A stretch of DNA of 64,000 nt from Azoarcus sp. DD4 (GCF_006496635.1 NZ_CP022958.1:1302001-1366000); one strand, 5' to 3'; positions 17,228 through 25,835 are shown, counted from the first letter of the stretch. Notes: generated by a model from the sequence alone, not told the origin. Translations and numbers: made by a program.

Positions 17228-18634
17228 ATGGACACATTGTTACGCGCGCTCATCGATGCGCTGGGTATCGACCACGTATTGACGCGGGCCGAGGACGTTG
17301 CGCCCTACGTCAGCGACTGGCGGGGGCGCTATCGGGGGCGGGCTCGTGCGGTGGTGCGTCCGGCATCGACTGCGGAAGTCGCCGATGTTGTTCGCATCTG
17401 TCACGCGACCGGTGTTCCCCTGGTGCCGCAAGGCGGCAACACCGGGCTGTGCGGCGGCGCGACGCCGTCCGAAAAGGGCGATGCCGTGCTGATGAGTCTT
17501 GGGCGGCTGAATCGCATCCGCGAGATCGACGTCGACAACAATACGCTATGTGTCGAGGCGGGCTGCACGCTGGCAGTGGTCCAGGCTGCTGCTGCAGAGC
17601 ACGATCGATTGTTTCCGCTCTCGCTGGCGTCGGAGGGAAGTTGCACGATAGGCGGCAATCTCTCGACTAACGCAGGGGGAGTGCAGGTATTGCGTTATGG
17701 CAATGCCCGCGAGCTGACGCTTGGCCTGGAAGTGGTATTGCCCGATGGCCGCGTCTGGGATGGATTGCGTGGATTGCGCAAGGATAATACCGGCTATGAC
17801 CTTAAGCACCTTTTCATCGGCGCCGAAGGAACCTTGGGTATCGTGACGGCCGCTGTACTCAAGCTCTTTCCGCGGCCTAAGGCACGCGCAACGGCTTGGG
17901 CTGCAGTGACCGACCCGGCTGCCGCAGTCACCTTGCTCGGGCGTCTGCGCGCGCGTTGCGGTGATCGAGTTACCGCGTTCGAGATCGTCGGGCGCAGCGC
18001 GCTCGAGTTGGTCCTGAAGCATATTCCAGGCGCGCGCGATCCGTTGACAACGCAGGCTGCCTGGAGCGTACTCGTTGAGCTGACGGACACCATGAACGAC
18101 GGTGGACTGGCTGAGCTGCTCGAGGCGGAATTGGCGGATGCAATCGAGGCGGGGCAGGTGGCCGACGCGGCGATCGCCGCCAGCTTGATGCAGACCGAAG
18201 CCTTGTGGGCGCTGCGTGAGAACATCTCGGAAGCGCAACGTATCGAGGGTATCAGCATCAAGCATGACGTGTCGGTGCCGGTCAGCCGGATTCCGCGTTT
18301 CCTCGAGCGCGCTGAGCGGGTCTTGCGTGCCGCATGGCCTGGTGTGCGCATCGTCGCCTTCGGCCATATTGGCGACGGCAACCTGCACTACAACCTGTCT
18401 CGCCCGGAGCAGGAGAATAACGCGGCCTTTATCGCGCGGACGAGTGAAGTCAATCGCATCGTGCACGACCTGGTCACAGAGCTCGGCGGGTCGATTTCGG
18501 CTGAGCATGGCCTGGGGCAGCTCAAGCGGGGGGAGGTGCTGCGTTACAAGAGCGAGGTCGAAATGGATTTGATGCGGGCCGTAAAGCACGCGCTGGACCC
18601 GCGGTCATTGATGAATCCAGGCAAAGTGCTTTAG
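17228..18634 (+). CDS. FAD-binding oxidase of the GlcD/D-2-hydroxyacid dehydrogenase family
   Basis: Flavoprotein of the vanillyl-alcohol-oxidase/p-cresol methylhydroxylase fold, 468 residues. The N-terminal PCMH-type FAD domain includes PLVPQGGNTGLCGGATP and GGNLSTNAGGVQVLRYGNAR; the C-terminal FAD-linked oxidase domain includes FGHIGDGNLHYN and the terminal SISAEHGLGQLK and DPRSLMNPGK. This set fits D-2-hydroxyglutarate dehydrogenase, D-lactate dehydrogenase or a GlcD-like glycolate oxidase subunit; no glcE or glcF is adjacent, so a stand-alone D-2-hydroxyacid dehydrogenase is more likely. GGAGGAG lies four bases before the chosen ATG; a GTG at 17204 is an alternative. Confidence 0.9.
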   Translation: MDTLLRALIDALGIDHVLTRAEDVAPYVSDWRGRYRGRARAVVRPASTAEVADVVRICHATGVPLVPQGGNTGLCGGATPSEKGDAVLMSLGRLNRIREIDVDNNTLCVEAGCTLAVVQAAAAEHDRLFPLSLASEGSCTIGGNLSTNAGGVQVLRYGNARELTLGLEVVLPDGRVWDGLRGLRKDNTGYDLKHLFIGAEGTLGIVTAAVLKLFPRPKARATAWAAVTDPAAAVTLLGRLRARCGDRVTAFEIVGRSALELVLKHIPGARDPLTTQAAWSVLVELTDTMNDGGLAELLEAELADAIEAGQVADAAIAASLMQTEALWALRENISEAQRIEGISIKHDVSVPVSRIPRFLERAERVLRAAWPGVRIVAFGHIGDGNLHYNLSRPEQENNAAFIARTSEVNRIVHDLVTELGGSISAEHGLGQLKRGEVLRYKSEVEMDLMRAVKHALDPRSLMNPGKVL

Positions 18635-18702
18635 CGCCAGGGTGTGGTGTGGTCCTGCCGGGTGTCGTCCGATGTGTCCTGAAAAAATATCGTTGCGCCT
18701 GC

Positions 18703-18731
18703 TTTACAGACCCCTAACCCCACCCTATAAT
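18703..18731 (+). promoter_or_regulatory. Sigma-70 promoter of the first tRNA unit
   Basis: TTTACA (18703-18708), a 17-base spacer and a perfect TATAAT (18726-18731), 18 bases before the first mature tRNA-Ala. A GC-rich GCGCGC follows, as expected for a stringently controlled stable-RNA promoter. Confidence 0.85.
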
Positions 18732-18749
18732 GCGCGCTCTTTCGCCGTC

Positions 18750-18825
<76 letters not shown>

Positions 18826-18848
18826 GTCGAAAGAGTTGCAGTGACGAT

Positions 18849-18924
18849 GTCCCCATCGTCTAGAGGCCTAGGACACCGCCCTTTCACGGCGATAACCGGG
18901 GTTCGAATCCCCGTGGGGACGCCA
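18849..18924 (+). tRNA. tRNA-Glu (anticodon TTC), copy 1
   Basis: Complete 76-base tRNA with acceptor stem GTCCCCA/TGGGGAC and encoded CCA. The loop CTTTCAC gives anticodon TTC. Confidence 0.97.
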
Positions 18925-18991
18925 ACATGACGCGTTGAAAGTCTAAGTTCAGCGTGCAAGGCCAGTAGTGATGCTGGTTGCAGGTCAGTGC

Positions 18992-19068
18992 GGAGTGGTA
19001 GTTCAGTCGGTTAGAATACCGGCCTGTCACGCCGGGGGTCGCGGGTTCGAGTCCCGTCCACTCCGCCA
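18992..19068 (+). tRNA. tRNA-Asp (anticodon GTC), copy 1
   Basis: Complete 77-base tRNA with acceptor stem GGAGTGG/CCACTCC and encoded CCA. The loop CTGTCAC gives anticodon GTC. Confidence 0.97.
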
Positions 19069-19119
19069 GTTTTATCGCAGGGTTTCGGCTCTGCAGCTTC
19101 GGAAAATTTTCTGAAGTGC

Positions 19120-19148
19120 TTGCGGTGAGCTTAACCGAAAGCTATAAT
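19120..19148 (+). promoter_or_regulatory. Sigma-70 promoter of the second tRNA unit
   Basis: TTGCGG (19120-19125), 17 bases, TATAAT (19143-19148), 14 bases before the second tRNA-Ala. Confidence 0.75.
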
Positions 19149-19162
19149 CGCCGGCTCGTTGT

Positions 19163-19238
<76 letters not shown>

Positions 19239-19247
19239 AAGGTTCAG

Positions 19248-19323
19248 GTCCCCATCGTCTAGAGGCCTAGGACACCGCCCTTTCACGGCGATAACCGGGG
19301 TTCGAATCCCCGTGGGGACGCCA
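19248..19323 (+). tRNA. tRNA-Glu (anticodon TTC), copy 2
   Basis: Identical to the first tRNA-Glu over 76 bases; it follows tRNA-Ala after only nine bases, so the primary transcript must be cut between them. Confidence 0.97.
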
Positions 19324-19391
19324 ACAAGGCGTAGCGAAGTGGTAAGCTTCGATATGTGAAATCGGCAGCAATGCCGGTAGCAGGTCAGTGC

Positions 19392-19468
19392 GGAGTGGTA
19401 GTTCAGTCGGTTAGAATACCGGCCTGTCACGCCGGGGGTCGCGGGTTCGAGTCCCGTCCACTCCGCCA
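19392..19468 (+). tRNA. tRNA-Asp (anticodon GTC), copy 2
   Basis: Identical to the first tRNA-Asp over 77 bases, with the same upstream GCAGGTCAGTGC. Confidence 0.97.
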
Positions 19469-19481
19469 GTTTCAGGAAATG

Positions 19482-19508
19482 GGGAGCCTTAGGGCTCCCT
19501 ATTTTTTT
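19482..19508 (+). terminator. Terminator of the tRNA array
   Basis: Stem GGGAGCC/GGCTCCC (19482-19488 with 19493-19499) followed by TATTTTTTT. Confidence 0.9.
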
Positions 19509-19706
19509 GTGTGTCATCCTAGTCTCCAATGTACCCCGCAGTGTTTCGGGTCTTGGGGCGATGCTGCCGCGGCGCCTGGAGTGGGGGATGGAGCCGCGCT
19601 TTTCGGCTGTTCAAACCGGAGACGATGCGCTACATTTTATCCATACGCATCGGTATGGGTATGGTCCGTCCGGCTGCGTCGAATTCCTACAGGAGAAGAC
19701 AGCACG

Positions 19707-20558
19707 ATGAGCATCAAGAAAGTCGGCGTGATCGGCGCCGGAACCATGGGTAACGGTATTGTCCAGGCCTTTGCGGTCGCGGGCTTCGATGTGGTGATGA
19801 CCGATGTCGCCGACGCTGCCCTTCAACGTGGTGTGGCAACGATCTCGGGCAGCTTCGATCGTTTGATCAAGAAGGAAAAGATGAGCGCCGAGCAGAAGAA
19901 CGCGGCGCTGTCGCATGTGACGACTTCGACCGACATCGCAGCAGTCGGCGATGCCGATCTCGTCATCGAGGCGGCTACCGAGAATCTCGAGCTCAAGCTC
20001 AAAATCTTCGCTCAACTCGACGCCGCCGCTAAGGCAGACGCGATTATCGCCAGCAACACCTCTTCGATCTCCATCACCAAGCTGGCGGCGGCAACCAAGC
20101 GAGCGGACCGTGTTGTTGGCATGCACTTCTTCAATCCGGTGCCGATGATGGCGCTGGTCGAGCTGATCCGTGGGCTGCAGACCTCCGATGCCACCTATGC
20201 TGCCGTCGAGGAGGCTGCAAAGGCGGTCGGCAAGACGCCGGTACAGGTTCGCAATAGTCCGGGTTTCGTGGTCAATCGCTTGCTGTGTCCGATGATCAAC
20301 GAGGCCATCTTCACGCTCGGCGAGGGGCTGGCGACTGCGTCGGAGATCGACGAAGCGATGAAGCTGGGCTGCAACCACCCGATCGGACCGCTCGCGCTGT
20401 GCGACCTGATCGGCCTGGATGTGGAGCTTGCCGTGATGCAGGTTCTGTTCGAAGGCTTCAAGGATCCGAAGTATCGTCCGGCGCCGCTGTTGGTGGAGAT
20501 GGTCGAGGCGGGCTATCTCGGCCGCAAGGTCGGCAAGGGCTTTTTCGACTACCAGTGA
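19707..20558 (+). CDS. hbd: 3-hydroxybutyryl-CoA dehydrogenase
   Basis: NAD(P)-dependent dehydrogenase that interconverts (S)-3-hydroxybutyryl-CoA and acetoacetyl-CoA. The protein has 283 residues, the stand-alone length. The Rossmann motif GAGTMG is at residues 10-15; the catalytic histidine is in VVGMHFFNPVPMM, and the C-terminal domain contains NSPGFVVNRLL and GCNHPIGPLALCDLIGLD. AGGAGA is 10 bases before the ATG; the long open frame upstream runs through the tRNA array and is not coding. The enzyme links butyrate or aromatic-ring degradation products and the PHB pool, but here it is a single-gene unit facing rho. Confidence 0.95.
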   Translation: MSIKKVGVIGAGTMGNGIVQAFAVAGFDVVMTDVADAALQRGVATISGSFDRLIKKEKMSAEQKNAALSHVTTSTDIAAVGDADLVIEAATENLELKLKIFAQLDAAAKADAIIASNTSSISITKLAAATKRADRVVGMHFFNPVPMMALVELIRGLQTSDATYAAVEEAAKAVGKTPVQVRNSPGFVVNRLLCPMINEAIFTLGEGLATASEIDEAMKLGCNHPIGPLALCDLIGLDVELAVMQVLFEGFKDPKYRPAPLLVEMVEAGYLGRKVGKGFFDYQ

Positions 20559-20619
20559 TTCGACTGGCGCGCCTTCCGGCCGGATATCGGAGCGCGCCTG
20601 CTCGCTTCCGGAGTGTCCA

Positions 20620-20657
20620 GAAACAAGAAAGCCACCCTCGGGTGGCTTTCTTGTTTC
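20620..20657. terminator. Bidirectional terminator between hbd and rho
   Basis: A 17-bp perfect inverted repeat, 20620-20636 with 20641-20657, with a 4-base loop. It carries A-runs on the left arm and T-runs on the right, so it works in both directions for convergent hbd and rho. Confidence 0.85.
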
Positions 20658-20669
20658 TTGCCGGCTGGT

Positions 20670-21929
20670 TCAGCCGCGACGCATCGCGTCGAAGAACTCG
20701 GCATTGCTCTTCGTAGCCTTGACCTTGTCCAGCAGGAATTCCATCGCATCGATGTCGTCCATGCCGTAGAGCAGTTTGCGCAGGATCCAGATCTTCTGCA
20801 GCACGTCCGGCTTCATCAGCAGTTCTTCACGCCGGGTGCCCGAGCGATTGACGTTGATGGCGGGATAAACGCGCTTCTCGGCCATGCGCCGGTCGAGGTG
20901 GAGCTCCATGTTGCCTGTGCCCTTGAACTCCTCGTAGATCACGTCGTCCATCCGGCTGCCGGTATCGATCAGCGCAGTGGCGATGATGGTCAGCGAGCCA
21001 CCTTCCTCGATGTTGCGCGCTGCACCGAAGAAGCGCTTGGGCTTCTGCAGGGCGTTCGCATCGACACCGCCGGTCAGTACCTTGCCGGAGGCGGGTACCA
21101 CCGTGTTGTAGGCGCGCGCCAGGCGGGTGAGCGAGTCCAGCAGGATGACCACGTCCTTCTTGTGCTCGGTCAGGCGCTTGGCCTTTTCGATGACCATTTC
21201 GGCCACCTGCACGTGCCGGGAGGCGGGTTCGTCGAAGGTGGAGGCTACGACCTCGCCCTTCACCGAACGCTGCATCTCGGTGACCTCTTCCGGGCGCTCG
21301 TCGATCAGCAGCACGATCAGTTCGACGTCCGGATGATTCGCTGTGATCGAGTGCGCAATGTGCTGCAGCATCACCGTCTTGCCGCTTTTCGGCGGGGCGA
21401 CGAGCAGGCCGCGCTGACCTTTGCCGATAGGCGCGATCATGTCGATGATGCGGCTGGTGATGTTCTCTTCGCCGCGGATCTCGCGTTCGAGCTTGAGACA
21501 CTCCTGCGGATGCAGTGGCGTCAGGTTTTCGAACAGGATCTTGTGCTTGCACTCTTCCGGCGGTCGGCCGTTGATCTTGTCCAGCTTGACCAGTGCGAAA
21601 TAGCGTTCGCCGTCCTTCGGCGTGCGGATTTCGCCTTCGATCGTGTCGCCGGTGTGCAGGTTGAAGCGTCTGATCTGCGACGGCGACACGTAGATGTCGT
21701 CCGTGCCGGCCAGATAGGACGTATCGGGCGAGCGCAGAAAACCGAAGCCGTCCGGCAGTACCTCGAGCGCGCCGTCACCATAGATCGGCTCACCCTTGCG
21801 CGCGCGGTTCTTCAGCAGCGCGAAGACGAGCTCTTGCTTGCGCAGGCGATTGGCGCCTTCGATTTCGTTGGCAACCGCCATTTCCAGCAGCTGGCTCACA
21901 TGCAGAGCTTTAAGCTCCGACAGGTGCAA
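20670..21929 (-). CDS. rho: Transcription termination factor Rho
   Basis: Hexameric RNA helicase that ends Rho-dependent transcription. From the TTG at 21929 the protein has 419 residues, the same length as E. coli Rho, and its N terminus (L/M)HLSELKALHVSQLLEMA aligns with the family. It has the cold-shock-like RNA-binding domain (GFGFLRSPDTSYLAG), Walker A PPKSGKT, Walker B with VILLDS, and the Q and R loops (GKVLTGGVDANAL). The frame stays open upstream for another 64 codons to a TTG at 22121 overlapping trxA, with an ATG at 21977, so a longer product is possible. It follows trxA in the usual trxA-rho order. No clear ribosome-binding site marks any of the starts. Confidence 0.93.
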   Translation of the reverse strand: MHLSELKALHVSQLLEMAVANEIEGANRLRKQELVFALLKNRARKGEPIYGDGALEVLPDGFGFLRSPDTSYLAGTDDIYVSPSQIRRFNLHTGDTIEGEIRTPKDGERYFALVKLDKINGRPPEECKHKILFENLTPLHPQECLKLEREIRGEENITSRIIDMIAPIGKGQRGLLVAPPKSGKTVMLQHIAHSITANHPDVELIVLLIDERPEEVTEMQRSVKGEVVASTFDEPASRHVQVAEMVIEKAKRLTEHKKDVVILLDSLTRLARAYNTVVPASGKVLTGGVDANALQKPKRFFGAARNIEEGGSLTIIATALIDTGSRMDDVIYEEFKGTGNMELHLDRRMAEKRVYPAINVNRSGTRREELLMKPDVLQKIWILRKLLYGMDDIDAMEFLLDKVKATKSNAEFFDAMRRG

Positions 21930-22104
21930 GGCCGCAGCAGCTGTGGATTCGGCGGACGAAGCAACGCCCTCTTCCATGGCCAGCTCGGCGTCGAGCAGGT
22001 CAAGTTCGGAGGCGTTGCCTTGGGGGGAATTACCGTCGCGGTTGCGGGCACCCCTGCGGCGGGTCCGCGAAGCACCGCGAGAACGGGTCGGAGTCGATTC
22101 CGAC

Positions 22105-22431
22105 TTAGATGTTGCTGTCAATGAAGGCGGTCAGTTGAGATTTGGAGAGGGCGCCAACCTTGGTCGCCTCGATATTGCCGCCCTTGAAGATCATCAGGGT
22201 CGGAATGCCACGGATGCCGTACTTGGCCGGCGTTTCCTGGTTCTCGTCGATGTTGAGCTTGGCGACCTTGAGTTTTCCCGCGTAGTCCTTGGCGACTTCG
22301 TCGAGGATAGGGGCAATCATCTTGCAGGGGCCGCACCATTCAGCCCAGTAGTCGACCAGGACCGGCGTCTGGGACTGCAGCACCTCGGCTTCGAAGCTGC
22401 CATCGGTCACGTAATGGATATGCTCGCTCAT
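22105..22431 (-). CDS. trxA: Thioredoxin
   Basis: Cytoplasmic thiol-disulphide oxidoreductase of 108 residues. The active site is WCGPC with Cys33 and Cys36; the cis-proline loop GIRGIPTLMIF is intact. GAGG lies six bases upstream of the ATG. It lies directly upstream of rho, the conserved proteobacterial pair. Confidence 0.97.
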   Translation of the reverse strand: MSEHIHYVTDGSFEAEVLQSQTPVLVDYWAEWCGPCKMIAPILDEVAKDYAGKLKVAKLNIDENQETPAKYGIRGIPTLMIFKGGNIEATKVGALSKSQLTAFIDSNI

Positions 22432-22537
22432 GATTCCTCACATCAGGGGTGACGGTTCTTGCTTGGAGTCGGAGAGTTGGATCGTGATGATCCGTAAGAC
22501 CGGGGTGCGAAGAAGCCACCCCAGGAAAGTTTCCGCG

Positions 22538-22566
22538 ACGTTATGTCAAGGCGTCGTTCGCGTCAA
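22538..22566 (-). promoter_or_regulatory. Candidate sigma-70 promoter for trxA-rho
   Basis: On the minus strand TTGACG, 17 bases, TAACGT. The -35 is good and the -10 is weak; a second TTGACA overlaps the spacer without a usable -10. Confidence 0.35.
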
Positions 22567-22712
22567 GAAAAACTCGGCTGGAGGGCGTAGGGGCTTGTCC
22601 TGACGTGGCAAAAACGCACACAGCTGACTACTATTGCTAACCCGCCGTCGCCAGTCCGTTCGCTTTAGCGGCGAGTCGCGGCGCGATGGTTCATCGATCG
22701 AGAGTGAGCAAA

Positions 22713-23036
22713 ATGGCCTACGTGGTGACTGAATCCTGTATCCGCTGCAAGTACACCGACTGTGTGGACGTATGTCCGGTCGACTGCTTCCGCGAAGGGG
22801 AGAATTTTCTCGTCATCGACCCGGAGGAGTGCATCGACTGTACGCTCTGCGTCGCCGAGTGTCCGGTCGAGGCAATCTACGCGGAAGACGATGTGCCGGC
22901 CGATCAGCAGCAGTACATCGCACTCAACGCCGAACTGGCACGAAGCTGGAAACCCATCGTCGAGCGCAAGGACCCCTTGCCGGATGCCGAGGACTGGGCA
23001 AAGGTCAAGGGCAAGCTGGGCGAACTCAAGCGCTGA
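22713..23036 (+). CDS. fdxA: Seven-iron ferredoxin FdxA (3Fe-4S/4Fe-4S)
   Basis: Small electron carrier of 107 residues. Cluster ligands are visible as Cys9, Cys12, Cys17, Cys21 and Cys25 in the first motif and Cys40, Cys43, Cys46 and Cys50 in the second (CIDCTLCVAECP). The spacing and the C-terminal extension of about 50 residues fit the Azotobacter-type FdI/FdxA group. The ATG at 22713 (MAYVVTESC) aligns with the family; an in-frame ATG 27 bases upstream is less likely. It is a single-gene unit; a redox partner cannot be inferred from the neighbours. Confidence 0.93.
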   Translation: MAYVVTESCIRCKYTDCVDVCPVDCFREGENFLVIDPEECIDCTLCVAECPVEAIYAEDDVPADQQQYIALNAELARSWKPIVERKDPLPDAEDWAKVKGKLGELKR

Positions 23037-23208
23037 AGCGTTTGGGTCTGCCCGGCAGGTCCGGGGCGACCGGGCAAGTGCGCCTTCGGGGCGGTGCCTG
23101 CGCGGAGCGGCCGGCAGTGTCGGCAATAGGCTTTGCCGCTTCCCGCCAATCCACTAACATCACGCAGCACAGCGCCGCAAACCATATACATAAAGGCAGG
23201 GGATCAAC

Positions 23209-23658
23209 ATGCTGGTGAGCGAGATTCTCGCAATCAAGGGCAAGGTGCTCTACACCATTGCGCCGAACAGGCGTCTGTCGGAAGCCGTGACCATCATGAC
23301 CGAGCAGGATGTCGGTTCGCTCGTCGTGTTCGCTCACGGGCAGATGGTCGGTCTGCTCACGTTCCGTGAGGTCCTTCAGGCGGTACACAAGAGTGGGGGC
23401 GGCTGGGAGTCGCTGGCGGTCGAGGAGGCGATGCTGAAGGCCCCGTTGACGGCGGCGCCCGCGATGGAAATGGACGAGTTGCGCCGCTTGATGGTTGATC
23501 GGCACCAGCGTTACCTGCCTGTGATGGACGGAAACACGCTGCTCGGCGTCGTCAGTTTCCATGACGTGGCCAAGGCGGTGCTTGAAGAGCAGAGTTTCGA
23601 GAACCGCATGCTCAAGAATTACATCCGCAACTGGCCCGCCGAAGAGGGTGAGAGCTGA
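23209..23658 (+). CDS. CBS-domain pair protein
   Basis: A 149-residue protein made of two CBS motifs (about 10-65 and 75-130), which together form a Bateman module for binding adenine nucleotides or similar ligands. Recognisable pieces are LSEAVTIMTEQDVGSLVVF and YLPVMDGNTLLGVVSFHDVA. There is no attached enzyme domain and no signal peptide, so it probably acts as a small soluble sensor. GGGGATC is just upstream of the ATG. It lies between fdxA and the acyl-CoA ligase with gaps of about 170 and 220 bases. Function unknown. Confidence 0.85.
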   Translation: MLVSEILAIKGKVLYTIAPNRRLSEAVTIMTEQDVGSLVVFAHGQMVGLLTFREVLQAVHKSGGGWESLAVEEAMLKAPLTAAPAMEMDELRRLMVDRHQRYLPVMDGNTLLGVVSFHDVAKAVLEEQSFENRMLKNYIRNWPAEEGES

Positions 23659-23881
23659 GCCTTTAGCTGGAGATGCCTGACGGCCGAGCAGGTCGGAAGG
23701 CGGCGCGGGGCCGCGCGAGCGCGGACACCTCGGCGGAATCGACGCCTGCGTCAGACGGGCGAGATTCGGGTTGGAATCCGGCGGCGCTCCGGCAGGAGCC
23801 CGCCGCAACGCCTCGGGAGGGCGGAGCCGGACGCGCTTGCAGTCCGTCCGGCGAGTTTTCCAACACACGGAGGAGACTAGC

Positions 23882-25558
23882 GTGGAAAAAATCTGGCTGA
23901 AAAGCTACCCGCCCGGCATTCCTGCAGAAATCGACATCAACGAATTCCGCTCGATCGGCGATCTGTTCGAGCAGGGCGTGCGCAAGTTCGGCGAGCGGAC
24001 CGCCTACATCTGCATGGGCAAGGCCCTGACGTATGCGGAGCTCGACACCTTGTCGGCGCGCTTTGCGGCCTATCTGCAGGGCGAACTGAAGTTGGCGCCC
24101 GGTGCGCGCGTTGCCTTGATGATGCCGAACGTGCTGCAGTACCCGGTGGCGATGTTCGGCGTGCTGCGAGCGGGCTACACCGTCGTCAACGTCAATCCGC
24201 TCTATACCGCGCGCGAACTCGAGCATCAGTTGCGCGATGCCGGTGCGGATGTGGTCGTGATCCTGGAGAACTTCGCCCACACGCTGGAGATGGTCGTGCA
24301 GCATCTGCCGGTCCGGCATGTGGTGGTGACCAGTCTCGGCGAAATGCTGGGTTTCCCGAAAGGCGCGCTGGTCAACTTCGTTGTCCGGAGGGTGAAGAAA
24401 ATGGTGCCGCCGTGGCGTTTGCCGGGGGCGGTTCGATTTTCGGACGCGATTGCAGCGGGCGCACGCCAAACATTGGCGCCGGTCGACATCGGCCGCGACG
24501 ACATCGCCTACCTGCAATACACCGGCGGGACGACTGGGGTGGCGAAGGGGGCGATCCTCACTCACGGCAACATCATCGCCAATCTGCAGCAGGCGCATGC
24601 GTGGATCAAACCCCATCTGCGCGAGCGCGACGAAGTCATCATCACAGCGCTGCCCCTGTATCACATCTTCTCGCTGACGGCGAATTGCCTGACTTTTTTC
24701 AAGGTCGGCGCGACCAACGTGCTGATCACCAATCCGCGCGATATTCCCGGCTTCGTCAAGGAGTTGGGCAAGTACCGTTTCACCGCCATCACGGGCGTCA
24801 ATACCCTGTTCAATGCGCTGCTGAACAATCCTGAGTTCGCAAAACTCGATTTTTCGGCGTTGCACATCACGCTCGGCGGCGGCATGGCAGTACAGCAGGT
24901 CGTCGCCGAGCGGTGGAAGAAGGTGACCGGTGTGCCCCTGATCGAGGCCTACGGCCTGACCGAGACCTCGCCGGCAGTGGCGATCAATCCGCTCGACCTG
25001 GCGGAATTCAATCATTCGATCGGTCTGCCTGTTTCCTCTACCGAAATCAGCATTCGCGACGATGATGGCGTCGAGCAGCCAGTCGGGCAGCGTGGTGAAT
25101 TGTGCGTGCGTGGGCCGCAGGTGACGCGGGGCTACTGGAACCGCCCGGAGGACACCGCCCGTGCCTTCACCCATGACGGCTTCCTGCGCACGGGTGACAT
25201 CGCGGTCATCGACGCGACGGGCTATATCCGCATCGTTGACCGCAAGAAGGACATGATCCTGGTGTCGGGCTTCAACGTGTATCCGAACGAGGTCGAGGAT
25301 GTCGTCGCCAGCCATCCCGGGGTGCTCGAGGTGGCGGCAGTCGGGGTCCCCGACGAGCGGAGCGGCGAAGCGGTCAAGGTCTTTGTCGTCAGGAAGGATC
25401 CGGGGCTGACGGAGCCCGATCTGATCGCCTATTGCCGAGAGAACCTCACTCCCTACAAGGTGCCGCACCGCGTCGAGTTCCGTGAGTCGCTGCCCAAGAC
25501 CAATGTCGGCAAGATTCTGCGCCGTGCCTTGCGCGACGGCGACGGGGCGACGGGGTGA
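23882..25558 (+). CDS. fadD: Long-chain acyl-CoA synthetase (AMP-forming)
   Basis: ANL-superfamily ligase of 558 residues that activates fatty acids with ATP and CoA. The P-loop-like motif YTGGTTGVAKGA, the YGLTETSP motif and the hinge/adenylate motif GYIRIVDRKKDMILVSGFNV are present, as is the C-terminal catalytic lysine region LPKTNVGKILRR. The N-terminal segment WLKSYPPGIPAEID is typical of proteobacterial FadD. The start is GTG at 23882 with GGAGGAG ten bases upstream; the frame runs back further but without a better start. Exact chain length is not determinable. Confidence 0.92.
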   Translation: MEKIWLKSYPPGIPAEIDINEFRSIGDLFEQGVRKFGERTAYICMGKALTYAELDTLSARFAAYLQGELKLAPGARVALMMPNVLQYPVAMFGVLRAGYTVVNVNPLYTARELEHQLRDAGADVVVILENFAHTLEMVVQHLPVRHVVVTSLGEMLGFPKGALVNFVVRRVKKMVPPWRLPGAVRFSDAIAAGARQTLAPVDIGRDDIAYLQYTGGTTGVAKGAILTHGNIIANLQQAHAWIKPHLRERDEVIITALPLYHIFSLTANCLTFFKVGATNVLITNPRDIPGFVKELGKYRFTAITGVNTLFNALLNNPEFAKLDFSALHITLGGGMAVQQVVAERWKKVTGVPLIEAYGLTETSPAVAINPLDLAEFNHSIGLPVSSTEISIRDDDGVEQPVGQRGELCVRGPQVTRGYWNRPEDTARAFTHDGFLRTGDIAVIDATGYIRIVDRKKDMILVSGFNVYPNEVEDVVASHPGVLEVAAVGVPDERSGEAVKVFVVRKDPGLTEPDLIAYCRENLTPYKVPHRVEFRESLPKTNVGKILRRALRDGDGATG

Positions 25559-25576
25559 AGCGCGCATGAAAAGCGC

Positions 25577-25605
25577 TTGTTTTTCCGTTGCGGCTGTGAT
25601 TAGAT
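25577..25605 (+). promoter_or_regulatory. Candidate promoter of the ilvBN leader
   Basis: TTGTTT (25577-25582), 17 bases, TTAGAT (25600-25605) with an extended TG at 25597-25598. It lies about 28 bases before the leader-peptide ATG. Confidence 0.6.
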
Positions 25606-25632
25606 CGGCGCCCTGAACTGCTTGGTCTTGCA

Positions 25633-25710
25633 ATGTCCCGTTTCGCATTCGCTTCCTTCGTAGCCCTGTCCGTACGCGTAGTAGTAGGCGTAGGCAGTCG
25701 CGCGTCGTAG
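25633..25710 (+). CDS. ilvBN leader peptide (valine-rich, attenuation)
   Basis: A 25-codon frame whose product contains Val at positions 10, 14, 16, 17, 18 and 20 (core LSVRVVVGVG). All six valine codons are GTA, an uncommon valine codon in a genome this GC-rich. It lies between a promoter and a strong terminator hairpin, directly upstream of the acetohydroxyacid synthase genes, exactly like ivbL in front of E. coli ilvBN. When charged tRNA-Val is scarce the ribosome would stall on the GTA run. There is no clear Shine-Dalgarno, which is a weakness. The sequence and layout are seen directly; the mechanism is inferred from the enteric system. Confidence 0.75.
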   Translation: MSRFAFASFVALSVRVVVGVGSRAS

Positions 25711-25745
25711 CGGATAAGGGTACAAGCAGCTTAAACAGAATCCCG

Positions 25746-25788
25746 AAACCCCCGCCGGCGCGAAATGCCGGCGGGGGTTTTGTTTTTT
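25746..25788 (+). terminator. Attenuator terminator of ilvBN
   Basis: A perfect 14-bp stem (25746-25759 with 25767-25780), loop GCGAAAT, followed by TGTTTTTT. A competing pairing is possible: GCGG-ATAA-GGGT (25710-25721), immediately after the leader stop, can pair with ACCCCCGC (25748-25755) in the left arm. A ribosome stopped at the leader stop codon would cover that segment and let the terminator form. Confidence 0.8.
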
Positions 25789-25835
25789 GCGCCGCCGGAA
25801 AGCCAGCTCCGGACCTGATCCGAGGAGAGAAAACG

